Part shown: one piece after another, positions 26,567 through 34,758 of the stretch | Layout: each line of letters starts with the position of its first letter | Position numbering within the stretch: position 1 is the stretch's first letter | Origin: Oscillospiraceae bacterium | GTDB taxonomy: Bacteria; Bacillota; Clostridia; Oscillospirales; Acutalibacteraceae | Assembly (NCBI GenBank): GCA_015066565.1 | Contig: SVOB01000001.1 | Location: 620,001-684,000 of the forward strand | Direction of reading: 5' to 3' | Length of the DNA: 64,000 nt | The notes under the pieces: model-generated | What the model was told of the DNA's origin: nothing | The model's database searches: none | Seen by the model: the letters and a program-made list of their open reading frames with translations, nothing else | Program-made: the position numbers and the translations under genes

Positions 26567-27361
26567 ATGGATAATGATTTTAATTCTCAATTTTCAGAAA
26601 AACTTCAAGTTCTTCGAAAAGTAGCAGTAGAAAGCTGTCAACTTGCTGCGCAATCCATCGTCAATGAAAAAGAAAACCAGGAAGATGATCTTGCTTCAAT
26701 AAAAAAGCTGGGAGAAGAACTATTAGAAAGCATTAAACAAATTATTTCTCGCATTAAAATGCCAGATTCGTTTGAAGCTATTTCAAAAATGAATAAAGTT
26801 CAATATGTTTATTGGGATTATCTGTCACAAGATTTTATTGATGATATACTTAATGCTTGTGATGTTGATAACTATCTTTTCGAATATGAAGGAAAAGGCG
26901 ATTTTGCTAGTATTGAATTGATTATTAAAAAATGTATCGAAAACGTCTTTATAAATCAATATAAAACTTTGTTTTCTCAAAGTTTAGATGCATATCACGA
27001 CGGATCATTTCATCTTTCAGCGCTTGGATTGACAGCCATAATTGATGCAACTTTGAGCGAAGTATCTCAAAATTCAACTCCTCATGCAAAAGAACGTTAC
27101 GACAAAATACTTGAGAAACTTAAAAACAAAGAAATCGTTGACGAAGAAGAGTATGCAATTTTAGTTCTATATTGGACTTTCCATTCAATGGCAAAATCAT
27201 TTTATAAGAAAGCTCCTTTTTCAGAACAAGAACCCATATTACTAAATCGGCATTGGATAGCGCACGGAAGAACTAAAAGAGAGTTTTCACAGCTTGATTG
27301 TATCAAATTAATTCGATTCCTTTATTCAATACTAATCATCGGTGAATTTGATAAAAAATAA
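26567..27361 (+). CDS. Unknown protein with HEPN-like RxxxxH motif beside the MmeI-like enzyme
   Basis: A largely helical protein of 264 residues without recognised paralogues in the window. The C-terminal part reads LLNRHWIAHGRTKREFSQLD (around residues 225-244); RHWIAH fits the R-x4-6-H motif of HEPN ribonucleases and of C-terminal HEPN domains of abortive-infection proteins. It lies 27 bases after the restriction enzyme and shares its AT-rich codon use, so the two were probably acquired together. It may be an accessory defence toxin or RNase, or merely share the fold. Dispersed repeat R2 begins only 15 bases after its stop, at the edge of the module. Confidence 0.6.
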   Translation: MDNDFNSQFSEKLQVLRKVAVESCQLAAQSIVNEKENQEDDLASIKKLGEELLESIKQIISRIKMPDSFEAISKMNKVQYVYWDYLSQDFIDDILNACDVDNYLFEYEGKGDFASIELIIKKCIENVFINQYKTLFSQSLDAYHDGSFHLSALGLTAIIDATLSEVSQNSTPHAKERYDKILEKLKNKEIVDEEEYAILVLYWTFHSMAKSFYKKAPFSEQEPILLNRHWIAHGRTKREFSQLDCIKLIRFLYSILIIGEFDKK

Positions 27362-27376
27362 TTAGAGGTCAGATTT

Positions 27377-27600
27377 CCCCCGTTGCACACCGTCTGCACT
27401 TCTGCTCCGAAATAGAAAACACTGTAATACACTGTTTGACACAGGATGAAATATGGGGAAGTTTAATCCGCAGGATTGACGGCAGAAATGCAACTGAATA
27501 AAGCTGAATACAACAGAAAAAGCAGGATTGAACGAAATGTTCAATCCTGCTTTTTGGTGCGAGAGGGAGGTATGCTCCTCCCCTCTCGCCTGCTGTTTAC
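27377..27600 (+). repeat. Dispersed repeat copy R2 (complete)
   Basis: About 220 bp. In order: CCCCGTTGCACACCGTCTGC, then AATACACTGTTTGACACAGG, GATGAAATATGGGGAAG and a GCAGGATTGACGG segment, then a terminator-like hairpin (GCAGGATTGAAC with GTTCAATCCTGC and T run). It ends with a second hairpin, GCGAGAGGGAGG / CCTCCCCTCTCGC. The same series occurs at 34557 and 51804. It has no long open frame of its own. It starts just after the HEPN-like gene. Confidence 0.75.
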
Positions 27601-27642
27601 CGCAATTGTTAAGTTCCGCTTGATTGACAGTTGAGATTCGGA

Positions 27643-27753
27643 AAAATAAGTAACCGTTTTCCGAAAGCCGTTGCTTATTTCACCCTTTTGAAACAGGTGT
27701 TGTTGTAATACCCTGCCGTTGAGATATTATTAAATCAGGAAATAAGTAACGGC
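27643..27753 (+). repeat. Triplicated AAATAAGTAAC motif before a lipoprotein gene
   Basis: AAATAAGTAAC occurs at about 27643-27654 and 27740-27750, with an inverted copy GTTGCTTATTT at 27670-27680. The first and the inverted copy can form a stem of about 10 bp. The last copy is 12 bases before the lipoprotein ATG. This could be an operator or leader structure. Nothing else is seen in the gap. Confidence 0.4.
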
Positions 27754-27762
27754 GGTGAGAAT

Positions 27763-28236
27763 ATGAAAAAGTCAGCGGTAATAATAATTGTAATGCTCAT
27801 TACAGTCATATTTTCCGCCTGTTCAAATAAAAACAGCGAAACACTGACAACAGAAACAGCCACGCAGGAGGTGAGCGAAACGGTATCGGGAAATGAAGAA
27901 AACAAGGTGCTTGAAGTGTATGAAAAGGTGCAGCAGGCTATGATTGACAAGGATATTGATGCGCTTGACCGTATTATAAAAGACGGCACGGTCTTTACGC
28001 ACATGTCGGGTAAAACCCAGACAAAGGAAGAATACTTCGGCGAGATTGCAGACGGCACGCTCAATTATTACAAGTACAAAATCGAAAACTGCAATATCAC
28101 CGTAAACGGCGACACGGCAACGCTCAAAGCCGATGTTACGCTGACGGCAAAGGTTTACGGTATCAGCGGCTCGTGGACTTTGAATGTCAATCCGCATTTT
28201 GAAAAAATAAACGGCGAATGGATTTACTGTAATTAA
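27763..28236 (+). CDS. Lipoprotein with an NTF2/SnoaL-like domain
   Basis: A 157-residue lipoprotein (signal MKKSAVIIIVMLITVIFSAC, lipobox FSAC) followed by a Thr/Glu-rich linker. Residues 48-155 resemble the DUF4440/NTF2-like cone fold: VLEVYEKVQQAMIDKDIDAL, then IKDGTVFTHMSGKTQTKEEY, ending KINGEWIYCN. The domain binds small ligands or acts as a scaffold, and the role here is unknown. The GGTGAG ribosome site is adequate. It is followed 28 bases later by an aldo-keto reductase, probably co-transcribed. Confidence 0.75.
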   Translation: MKKSAVIIIVMLITVIFSACSNKNSETLTTETATQEVSETVSGNEENKVLEVYEKVQQAMIDKDIDALDRIIKDGTVFTHMSGKTQTKEEYFGEIADGTLNYYKYKIENCNITVNGDTATLKADVTLTAKVYGISGSWTLNVNPHFEKINGEWIYCN

Positions 28237-28264
28237 ATAATTCAAATACAAAGGAGTAAACACT

Positions 28265-29107
28265 ATGGAAAACATCACATTAAACAACGGACTTACCTGC
28301 CCCGTAATAGGTATCGGTACATTTATGCTCTCGCCCGACGAGGCCGAGAACAGCGTCAGAGAAGCGCTTAAAATGGGCTACTCTCTTGTCGATACGGCGA
28401 ACGCTTATGTCAACGAGCGTGCAGTCGGCAGAGGAATTAAGGAGAGCGGACTTCCCCGTGAAAAGGTATTTCTCTCAACAAAGCTCTGGCCGAGTGAATA
28501 TGAGAACGACAACGCCGTCGACGAAACGCTTGAGCGTCTGGGCGTAGATTATGTTGATTTGCTCTATATTCACCAGCCCGCAGGCAACTGGCTCGCAGGT
28601 TACAGACTGCTTGAAAAAGCGTATAAAGAGGGTAAGGCAAAATCAATCGGTATTTCCAATTTTGAAGGCAAATATATTGACGAGCTTAAAACAAAATGGA
28701 AAATCGCACCGCAGTTCATTCAGGTTGAGGCGCATCCGTATTTCACACAGAAGGAGCTTCGCAAAACACTTGACGAATACGGTATTAAGCTTATGAGCTG
28801 GTATCCGCTCGGTCACGGCGACAAATCTCTTATCAACGAGCCGGTTTTTGCTTCTCTCGGTAAAAAGTATTCAAAGACGCCCGCTCAGGTTATACTTCGC
28901 TGGCATACGCAGATGGGCTTTGCGGTAATCCCCGGCAGTAAAAATGTTGAACATATAAAGGACAATCTCGATATTCTTGATTTCACTCTTACCGATGATG
29001 AAATGGCTGAAATCGCAAAGCTTGACAAAAATATGCGCTATTATCACAGAACGGACGCTCAGCTCGTTCAGTTCGCAGGCTGGAAACCGCAGTTTGAAAC
29101 AAAATAA
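28265..29107 (+). CDS. Aldo-keto reductase
   Basis: NADPH-dependent carbonyl reductase with a TIM-barrel fold; 280 residues, normal for the family. The catalytic tetrad is visible: Asp and Tyr in VDTANAYVNE (about residues 43-52), Lys in LSTKLWPSE (about 73), His in LLYIHQP (about 105). The cofactor signature IPGSKNVEHIKDN is near residue 223. It is closest to the AKR5-type 2,5-diketogluconate/methylglyoxal reductases, but the substrate cannot be told from sequence. A TetR gene follows 59 bases downstream, possibly its regulator. Confidence 0.9.
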   Translation: MENITLNNGLTCPVIGIGTFMLSPDEAENSVREALKMGYSLVDTANAYVNERAVGRGIKESGLPREKVFLSTKLWPSEYENDNAVDETLERLGVDYVDLLYIHQPAGNWLAGYRLLEKAYKEGKAKSIGISNFEGKYIDELKTKWKIAPQFIQVEAHPYFTQKELRKTLDEYGIKLMSWYPLGHGDKSLINEPVFASLGKKYSKTPAQVILRWHTQMGFAVIPGSKNVEHIKDNLDILDFTLTDDEMAEIAKLDKNMRYYHRTDAQLVQFAGWKPQFETK

Positions 29108-29136
29108 TTGAAAAATAACTCCCTAAGTGGTATTAT

Positions 29137-29150
29137 GTAACTATCGTTAC
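29137..29150 (+). promoter_or_regulatory. Candidate operator GTAAC-N4-GTTAC before a TetR gene
   Basis: GTAACTATCGTTAC is a 14-bp inverted repeat directly before the ribosome site (GGAG at 29156) of the TetR gene. It would suit autorepression. Confidence 0.45.
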
Positions 29151-29166
29151 TTAAAGGAGAATGAAT

Positions 29167-29745
29167 ATGCTTCTCACGGGAAAAGAAGATTTAAGGGTAA
29201 TTAAAACAATTGAAGCGATAAAGCAATCCTTTGAAACGCTTATCTGCGAAAAGGATTATGAGAAAATAACCGTCACCGAGCTTTGCGAAAGGGCAAGGAT
29301 AAATAAAAAGACCTTTTACCACTACTACCCTACGCTTGACGACTTGCTTTCGGAAATGCAGGCGGAGCTGACGGAGGGCTTTATCGCTAAGGTTAAGGAT
29401 TATACTCTCCCCGATGACCTCGAAAAAGTCAACCGTGAATTCTTTTTATTCTCCGCTTCGCAGGGACCTGCATACGACAGGATCACAACAAGCGGTAATT
29501 ACAGCTATGTAAGAGGCAGAATGATAAATAAAGTCATGCACGCTACCTGGGAAAAATCGAAAAAATTCAAAAAACTCGACGCTTTTAAGCAGAGTATTCT
29601 GATAAGCTATGTAAATTCCGTAACGCTCGATATTTACAGACAGTGGACCGACGGCGGCAGAAAGATACCCGTTGAGGATATTATCGGCATTTGCAATCAG
29701 CTTGTTTTAAGCGGAACAAAGGGCTTTTTTGAAAGCGCCGTATAA
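29167..29745 (+). CDS. TetR-family transcriptional regulator
   Basis: A regulator of 192 residues with N-terminal helix-turn-helix: ITVTELCERARINKKTFYHY around residues 35-54. The C-terminal part fits the TetR_C domain of clostridial regulators (ISYVNSVTLDIYRQWTDGGR). Two ATGs lie at 29161 and 29167. GGAG at 29156-29159 is only one base from the first but seven from the second, so 29167 is preferred. It lies just after the aldo-keto reductase gene and could regulate it or itself through the palindrome at 29137. Confidence 0.85.
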   Translation: MLLTGKEDLRVIKTIEAIKQSFETLICEKDYEKITVTELCERARINKKTFYHYYPTLDDLLSEMQAELTEGFIAKVKDYTLPDDLEKVNREFFLFSASQGPAYDRITTSGNYSYVRGRMINKVMHATWEKSKKFKKLDAFKQSILISYVNSVTLDIYRQWTDGGRKIPVEDIIGICNQLVLSGTKGFFESAV

Positions 29746-29773
29746 GTTAATAAATATAGCCCGAAGCAACAAC

Positions 29774-29799
29774 CCCCGAAGCAATAAAATGCTTCGGGG
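29774..29799 (+). terminator. Terminator-like hairpin after the TetR gene
   Basis: CCCCGAAGCA (29774-29783) pairs with TGCTTCGGGG (29790-29799). The T tail is poor (TAATTATG), so termination may be inefficient. It belongs to the window's CCCCGA/TCGGGG group. Confidence 0.6.
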
Positions 29800-29954
29800 C
29801 TAATTATGTCTTGCGAAATTGTTGTCGGTAGCTTACGGTTGGATGTTAACCCTGTTTGCAGTCTTTGTCAAATCATTTCGGGAAATATATTTTCACGGGA
29901 GGGATTATATGGTATAATAAACCCGACAAATCGTGATTAACGGAGATATTTTAT

Positions 29955-30446
29955 ATGATAATCAGAAAATATAATGAAAATGATTTAACGGCTATGCTTG
30001 ACGTTTGGAACGAGGTTGTAGAGGACGGTGTCGCCTTTCCGCAGGAAGAGTTACTTGATGTCAAAACGGGAGCTGAGTTCTTTGCTTCGCAGAGTTACTG
30101 CGGCGTGGCAGAAGATGACGGTAAGGTTGTCGGGCTATACATTCTTCATCCAAATAACATCGGCAGATGCGGTCATATCTGTAACGCAAGTTATGCAGTC
30201 AGCTCCTATTGCAGAGGAAAGCATATCGGTGAAAAATTAGTGCTCGACTGTATTGAAAACGCAAAACAAATCGGTTTCAAAATACTGCAGTTCAACGCCG
30301 TTGTTGAAAGCAATATCCACGCAAGACATCTTTATGAGCGTATCGGTTTTACTCAACTCGGCGTTATTCCCAAAGGCTTCAGAATGAAGGATGGGCACTA
30401 CGAAAACATCTGTCCGTATTATATTGAACTGACAGATAACTTCTGA
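29955..30446 (+). CDS. GNAT-family N-acetyltransferase
   Basis: Acetyl-CoA-dependent acetyltransferase of 163 residues. It starts MIIRKYNENDLTAMLDVWNE; the acetyl-CoA binding segment is ASYAVSSYCRGKHIGEKLV (about residues 79-97, the V-x5-RGxGIG-like motif) and FNAVVESNIHARHLYERIGF (motif B) follows. It is most like phosphinothricin/yhhY-type acetyltransferases, but the substrate is open. A GGAG site nine bases before the ATG supports the start. The GH43-like gene follows after 18 bases. Confidence 0.85.
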   Translation: MIIRKYNENDLTAMLDVWNEVVEDGVAFPQEELLDVKTGAEFFASQSYCGVAEDDGKVVGLYILHPNNIGRCGHICNASYAVSSYCRGKHIGEKLVLDCIENAKQIGFKILQFNAVVESNIHARHLYERIGFTQLGVIPKGFRMKDGHYENICPYYIELTDNF

Positions 30447-30464
30447 TTTACGCAGGTAATTACA

Positions 30465-31301
30465 ATGTTTCATTTGATATTTGAACAGACAGACAAATAT
30501 TCCTACCGTGACCCTGCGGCGTTCATTAAGGACGGTGTGATATATTTGTTCTTCACGCTCGTTGAAAACGCAGAGGATGGGCAGTATTTCTATGTAGCCG
30601 AAAGCAAAAGCACGGACTTTATTCATTGGAGCGAGCCTGTTATTCTGACAGAAAAAGATAAAAGCAAAAATTATTCCTCACCCGGAAATGTAATTGAGCA
30701 TAAAGGATATTACTATCTGTGTCTGCAAACATATCCCCGACCGAACGGCGAAACCTACGGAAATGAGAATTCTCGTATATTTACAATGAAATCAAAGGAT
30801 TTAATCCATTGGGATGAGCCTGAAATTCTAATGGTTAAAGGCGATATTCCTGTTGACAAAATGGGCAGAATGATTGACCCGTATATATTAGAAGATAACG
30901 GACTTTTCCGTTGCTTCTTCAAGCAGAACGGCGTGTCTTTCAGCACTTCAACGGATTTGAAAAACTGGGAATTTCAGGGCAGAACCGATTGCGGCGAGAA
31001 TGTTTGTGTATTAAAACAAAACAGCGAATATCTTATCTTTCACTCACCTGAAAACGGTATTGGCTTGTTGAAAACAAAGGACTTTCAGCACTTTGAGGAT
31101 TGCGGTGTTACTACCTTAAAGCAGAGCGAATGGCACTGGGCAAAGGACAGAGTAACAGCAGGCTTTGTGCTTGAAATGCCAAAAAATTATGAATACCGCT
31201 ACGCCTTATTCTTCCACGGCGATAACGAAGAAAAATACCTTTTCGGCGCTTCCCTTGCGGTAATTCAAATTAACGCTTTAACTGAATTATTCAATCATTA
31301 G
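30465..31301 (+). CDS. Glycoside hydrolase family 43/32-like five-bladed propeller protein
   Basis: A 278-residue protein without signal peptide. YSYRDPAAFIKDGVIYLFFT near the start carries an RDP motif with the aspartate expected of the GH43 catalytic base. Repeats such as STDFIHWSEPVIL, SKDLIHWDEPEIL and STDLKNWEF mark propeller blades, and MIDPYILEDNGLFRCFF follows. The general-acid glutamate cannot be assigned with certainty. It could trim arabinose- or xylose-containing oligosaccharides in the cytoplasm, or be a non-catalytic relative. The ribosome site is weak, so it probably depends on coupling to the GNAT gene. Confidence 0.7.
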   Translation: MFHLIFEQTDKYSYRDPAAFIKDGVIYLFFTLVENAEDGQYFYVAESKSTDFIHWSEPVILTEKDKSKNYSSPGNVIEHKGYYYLCLQTYPRPNGETYGNENSRIFTMKSKDLIHWDEPEILMVKGDIPVDKMGRMIDPYILEDNGLFRCFFKQNGVSFSTSTDLKNWEFQGRTDCGENVCVLKQNSEYLIFHSPENGIGLLKTKDFQHFEDCGVTTLKQSEWHWAKDRVTAGFVLEMPKNYEYRYALFFHGDNEEKYLFGASLAVIQINALTELFNH

Positions 31302-31405
31302 TCTCAATAACTATTGATTTAGCAAATTGTGAGCGCCCTGCAAAAGGGCGACACCGATAAAGATGTTTAGGTTTTGGCTTTGTCCTTTCGTCCCTAAAGC
31401 AATTA

Positions 31406-31441
31406 AAAATCCCCTGAATACGCAAGTATGCAGGGGATTTT
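31406..31441 (+). terminator. Terminator downstream of the GH43-like gene
   Basis: AAATCCCCTG pairs with CAGGGGATTT (31431-31440), with a T tail. Confidence 0.75.
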
Positions 31442-31524
31442 GTAATCACTTTATGAACTAAAATTACTTTGCCAAAACTGCTTCGCACCCTAAAATGAGA
31501 CAGTTTTTCGTTAGAACAATGAAT

Positions 31525-31562
31525 AAAACGGGGTTAATGCTTTGTGCCTTAACCCCGTTTTT
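31525..31562 (+). terminator. Second intrinsic terminator in the gap
   Basis: AAAACGGGGTTAA (31525-31537) pairs with TTAACCCCGTTTTT (31549-31562). It sits inside the inverted-repeat element. Confidence 0.75.
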
Positions 31563-31689
31563 GAAGCCGTTATAGCGGAAAAATGTCCGTTTTAGGGCTT
31601 AAACATCCTTATCGGTATCGCCCTAAAGGGCGCTTTTGTTATTTTACAGCTTTCGTTTTGTATGAGGAAACAGTACCCGTAACAACTCC

Positions 31690-31750
31690 CTTAACCGTGA
31701 GTCCAAGCATCGCCCAAAGGTGCCTTGTTCGGGCAGAAACCCGTACCCAC
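31690..31750 (-). repeat. Gene-end repeat, copy 1 (partner at 46201)
   Basis: TTAACCGTGAGTCCAAGCAT, then CGCC and a diverging part, then CGGGCAGAAACCCGTACCCAC. The same series is at 46201-46278. Read leftward, this copy translates as RHLWAMLGLTVKGVVTGTVS and SYKTKAVK before a stop near 31640, so it may be the last codons of a lost gene. The family is not recognised. Confidence 0.5.
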
Positions 31751-31756
31751 TTAAAA

Positions 31757-31784
31757 TAAAAACGGGCTTGAAACCAAGCCCGTT
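31757..31784 (-). terminator. Terminator for the leftward lipoprotein pair
   Basis: On the minus strand GAACGGGCTTGG pairs with CAAGCCCGTTTTT, followed by ATTTT, 34 bases after the stop of the gene at 31818. Confidence 0.8.
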
Positions 31785-31817
31785 CGGATTAAGTATTTTC
31801 AAAAATATAAAGATGAA

Positions 31818-32294
31818 TCAGACTGATTCGACATCTTCACCCGTGTAAAGATACCTCAGGCGGAAACCCGCGCCGACATTTTTGATATCGGAAAATCCGA
31901 TTGTTACTCCATACTGCACGGAAACATCAACCGCTTTATCTCCGAATCCGTAGACATAATGGTAGTGCGGATGTGAATCCTCAATGGGCTTTGGAGTTCT
32001 GCGTTTTACCCATTCCTCATCCTGCGCTAAATACGCATTTTCGGTTATGAGCTTGATTGCAGTGCCCGACGGCTTTGACACGGGAGAGCCGTTTCCTTTA
32101 ATATATGAATCCTCCCATGTGCCGTTATTGTATTTGCCGATATATGTTTCGACCGCATTCTGATTTTTCATTTTAACAAACCAGAAGGTATCGCCTTTTC
32201 CGCCGATTACATAATCGACATCATCTCTGTACGCCTGATAGAATTCAAAACCGTTGTTTTCTTCAACGAGATTTATAAATCTTTCTTCCGACAT
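31818..32294 (-). CDS. Hypothetical protein following a lipoprotein gene
   Basis: A protein of 158 residues with no signal peptide and no recognised domain. It starts MSEERFINLVEENNGFEFYQ and has an aromatic, histidine-rich stretch (SHPHYHYVYGFGDK around residue 110). A GTG nine bases upstream is in frame, but AGGTGA precedes the ATG at 32294 by a normal distance. It begins 13 bases after the lipoprotein stop, so the two are co-transcribed. Fold and function are unknown; a ligand- or protein-binding partner of the lipoprotein is only a guess. Confidence 0.6.
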   Translation of the reverse strand: MSEERFINLVEENNGFEFYQAYRDDVDYVIGGKGDTFWFVKMKNQNAVETYIGKYNNGTWEDSYIKGNGSPVSKPSGTAIKLITENAYLAQDEEWVKRRTPKPIEDSHPHYHYVYGFGDKAVDVSVQYGVTIGFSDIKNVGAGFRLRYLYTGEDVESV

Positions 32295-32307
32295 AGCGTT
32301 CACCTGA

Positions 32308-32982
32308 TTATTCGTGCATCAGCGCTTCCAGCTCGGCGTCGGATTTGTCGGAGAGCTCATTTTCGTTATAGAAGCGGGTCAGCAGGGTGGCGATGGCTTT
32401 TCCCTCGTAAGTGAAAATGAAATCGTAATAACCGGGCTCGCATTCTTCAGGATTCAGATAGAAGCTGCCCCATGGATATTCATCCGGATTATCCTCGTCC
32501 GCGGGATAATGCAGATCGCAGTAATTTGCAAAGTTCGGATCGAGATCGGAGAATTTGGCTGTGTTGTAATACTCCTGATCGTCGCGGTGCTTGAGAATCC
32601 AGACGCGAAGAGCGTACTCCTTGTCGGTGTCGGGATAAAACTCAATCCACTCGTTTAACTCGAAAATGCAACGGACATCATCAAGAGATGCCTCTCTGTT
32701 GTTGAAACCTTCCGCTGTGCCGGCACAGTTGCCCTTAATTACAATGCCCTTCAGAACGGACGGATCCCTGTCGTCGAGATTGATGATATTGATTTTACCC
32801 GTAAGTCCTGCTGCCGCAGCGTCATTGCTGTTATCGGATACGCTTTCGCCCTGCGAAGCGGGTTGACTTTCGGAGTTGTTATCGGCAGACGGAACAGTGC
32901 CGTTATCATTGGTTTTTCCGCCGCATGCAGCCAAGCAGAAAATCAAAGACAATACAAGTGTGATTGCTAAAACCTTTTTCAT
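32308..32982 (-). CDS. Lipoprotein of unknown function
   Basis: 224 residues with a lipoprotein signal (MKKVLAITLVLSLIFCLAAC, lipobox LAAC), then a Ser/Asn/Asp-rich spacer to about residue 60. The globular part is acidic, with many Asp, Glu and Tyr (IEFYPDTDKEYALRVWILKH, YPADEDNPDEYPWGSFYLNP). No family is recognised. The GGAGGT ribosome site fits. No partner beyond the adjacent 158-residue protein. Confidence 0.7.
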   Translation of the reverse strand: MKKVLAITLVLSLIFCLAACGGKTNDNGTVPSADNNSESQPASQGESVSDNSNDAAAAGLTGKINIINLDDRDPSVLKGIVIKGNCAGTAEGFNNREASLDDVRCIFELNEWIEFYPDTDKEYALRVWILKHRDDQEYYNTAKFSDLDPNFANYCDLHYPADEDNPDEYPWGSFYLNPEECEPGYYDFIFTYEGKAIATLLTRFYNENELSDKSDAELEALMHE

Positions 32983-33082
32983 AAAGAACCTCCTTAAAAC
33001 GCTTTGCGCAATTACATTTTAAGGTATTATTACAATAAAAGCCACTCGTACATTTGGGTGAGGCAAGGAAAAACGGCTTAAT

Positions 33083-34492
33083 TCAGCCGTTTCCTTTTAC
33101 GCCGAACAGTTTAAATAACTCTGCTCTGCTGTTGATATTCAGTTTTTTATATAAATCCGAGGTGTGTGTTTTCACTGTTGATTCGCTCAGTCCCAGTTCG
33201 CCTGCAATCTGCCGCCTTGTTTTTGCCTGGAGCAAAAGAAGCGCAACCTCTTTTTGTCTTGGCGTCAGGTCATATCCAATGAAAACATCTGCTTCAGGTT
33301 CAACATAGTTCATATCATCCTTCATCATATTGCTTACCCACGGTGCAGAGAAAAGATATGTATAACTGTATTGTGAAAAGAACAGCGTCAGCAGTAAAAA
33401 CAGTATCACAACAATCAGAGTCGCGGCAGGAAAAAACTGCGGCGCAACCTTTTCTGCCAGCTCATCTGAAAAATTCAGCACAGGCGATGCGATGACAAAA
33501 ATGACGGTGCATTGCTTTAATAGCTTGTAACTTGCAAACTGCCGCTGTGCACAGCCGAGCATATACATCGAAAGTGGCCAGCCAATCAGCGAAAATCCGG
33601 CGAAGAAATGCTGCGGCTTTGCGGTGCCGATGGCAGAAGCAAGCATGGCAAACAGTGCCATTAACGCGGCTGCTCCTAAAAAGATATTCCAGATATGCCA
33701 CAGATTCATTCTCAGCTTTGTAAAGGCAAGCGCAAACAGTATACCTGCAAGCAGCATACCGATTACGAAAAAGAGATACGGCGTTTTAAGGGTGCTATCA
33801 ACCAAACTCCAGATATAGCCATCTATCGCAAAATACGCCATAAAATAGGCAAGCGCACAGTAAAGTCCCTTTGTGTCCTGCTTAGTTGCTTCCTCCTTAA
33901 CCTCTAAATCACTTTCCTTGAATTTCAAAAGGCAGAAACAGAGTGCAAACAAAAGAACAAGCGTCAGAACAAGGGGCACGGCGGAGCGTTCCTCAACACC
34001 GATGTAATCCAGAAAATAAATGCAGGCACAGAAGAAAAACATTATCAGCATACCGATAAGCCGCTCGGCGTTATTCAGTGCAAACGCATAGCCGCAGCGC
34101 GCTGCTGTTACGCAGCCGCCAAGCCCGGCGTAGGCAATCATCGCAAAGATGAGCCGCGGTGTTCCGTACGGAAGAAAGAGAAACGGAATGAAACCCGCAA
34201 CCATTACTGTAACCGAAACATATATCAGCTTCTTAAACCGATTTGACCACAGCAGCATTACAATAAGGGAAGCTATGCCGTGAACTGCCAGAACAGCAGT
34301 ATAGCCTGAAATCTTGAAAAACGGCACCTCAACAGGAAAGAAATGGCCGCGTGTTTTAAACAGCATAAGTTCAAAAGCATATGCCATAAAATATGCATAT
34401 CTGGAAATTCGTATACTGTTCAGACTGATTCTGTTGGTCTTTTTGTTAAGAACGGTGAATAAACCGCAGGATAATCTTGTTTTTCCTTCCAT
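33083..34492 (-). CDS. Second membrane-bound LuxR-family regulator
   Basis: About 469 residues, the same architecture as the protein at 4969-6402: multiple TM segments (about 30-390) and a C-terminal LuxR helix-turn-helix (YDLTPRQKEVALLLLQAKTR, RRQIAGELGLSESTVKTH, YKKLNINSRAELF). Shared signatures in the membrane half, such as GLGGxVTxARCGYAFAxNN and LNxWHIWN, show recent paralogy. An in-frame TTG at 34504 is less likely than the ATG at 34492, seven bases after GGGG. Regulated genes are unknown; the lipoprotein pair downstream in the same direction is a candidate. Confidence 0.85.
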   Translation of the reverse strand: MEGKTRLSCGLFTVLNKKTNRISLNSIRISRYAYFMAYAFELMLFKTRGHFFPVEVPFFKISGYTAVLAVHGIASLIVMLLWSNRFKKLIYVSVTVMVAGFIPFLFLPYGTPRLIFAMIAYAGLGGCVTAARCGYAFALNNAERLIGMLIMFFFCACIYFLDYIGVEERSAVPLVLTLVLLFALCFCLLKFKESDLEVKEEATKQDTKGLYCALAYFMAYFAIDGYIWSLVDSTLKTPYLFFVIGMLLAGILFALAFTKLRMNLWHIWNIFLGAAALMALFAMLASAIGTAKPQHFFAGFSLIGWPLSMYMLGCAQRQFASYKLLKQCTVIFVIASPVLNFSDELAEKVAPQFFPAATLIVVILFLLLTLFFSQYSYTYLFSAPWVSNMMKDDMNYVEPEADVFIGYDLTPRQKEVALLLLQAKTRRQIAGELGLSESTVKTHTSDLYKKLNINSRAELFKLFGVKGNG

Positions 34493-34556
34493 AAAATACC
34501 CCAATCATCTTAATATCTAAATATTAACAAAAAAGATGCACTAATGCAATAATGAG

Positions 34557-34738
34557 TTTTCCCCGTTACATACCGTCTGCACTTCTTCACCGAAACAGAA
34601 AACACTGTAATACACTGTTTGACACAGGATGAAATATGGGGAAGTTTATTCCGCAGGATTGACGGCGGGAATGCGACTGAACAAAACTGAATACAACAGA
34701 AAAAGCAGGATTGAAAGACTAATCAATCCTGCTTTTAC
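34557..34738 (+). repeat. Dispersed repeat copy R3
   Basis: Carries the series from CCCCGTTACATACCGTCTGC to the hairpin GCAGGATTGAAAGACTAATC with its pairing TCAATCCTGC and a T run. The final GCGAGAG hairpin of R2 and R5 is absent. The hairpin lies just beyond the end of the leftward permease gene (34759) and probably serves as its terminator. Confidence 0.75.
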
Positions 34739-34758
34739 TTTAATTTGTAGATACCGGT

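Larger units (their letters stand above)
31333..31633. mobile_element. About 300-bp inverted-repeat element (MITE-like)
   Basis: The left arm (31333-31369, beginning GCGCCCTGCAAAAGGGCG and ending AAGATGTTTA) is matched in inverted orientation by the right arm (31600-31633, TAAACATCC to GGGCGC), with roughly 85% identity by eye. Each arm is itself partly self-complementary. The interior carries two terminator-like hairpins and no protein frame. Size, terminal inversion and lack of genes resemble a miniature element, but no target duplication was confirmed. Confidence 0.45.

Noticed and set aside
27554-27592. GGTGCGAGAG at the end of the repeats as the 3' end of a tRNA gene
   Set aside because: It resembles a reverse tRNA-Leu/Ser end but no cloverleaf, anticodon or acceptor partner can be formed; it is a simple hairpin.
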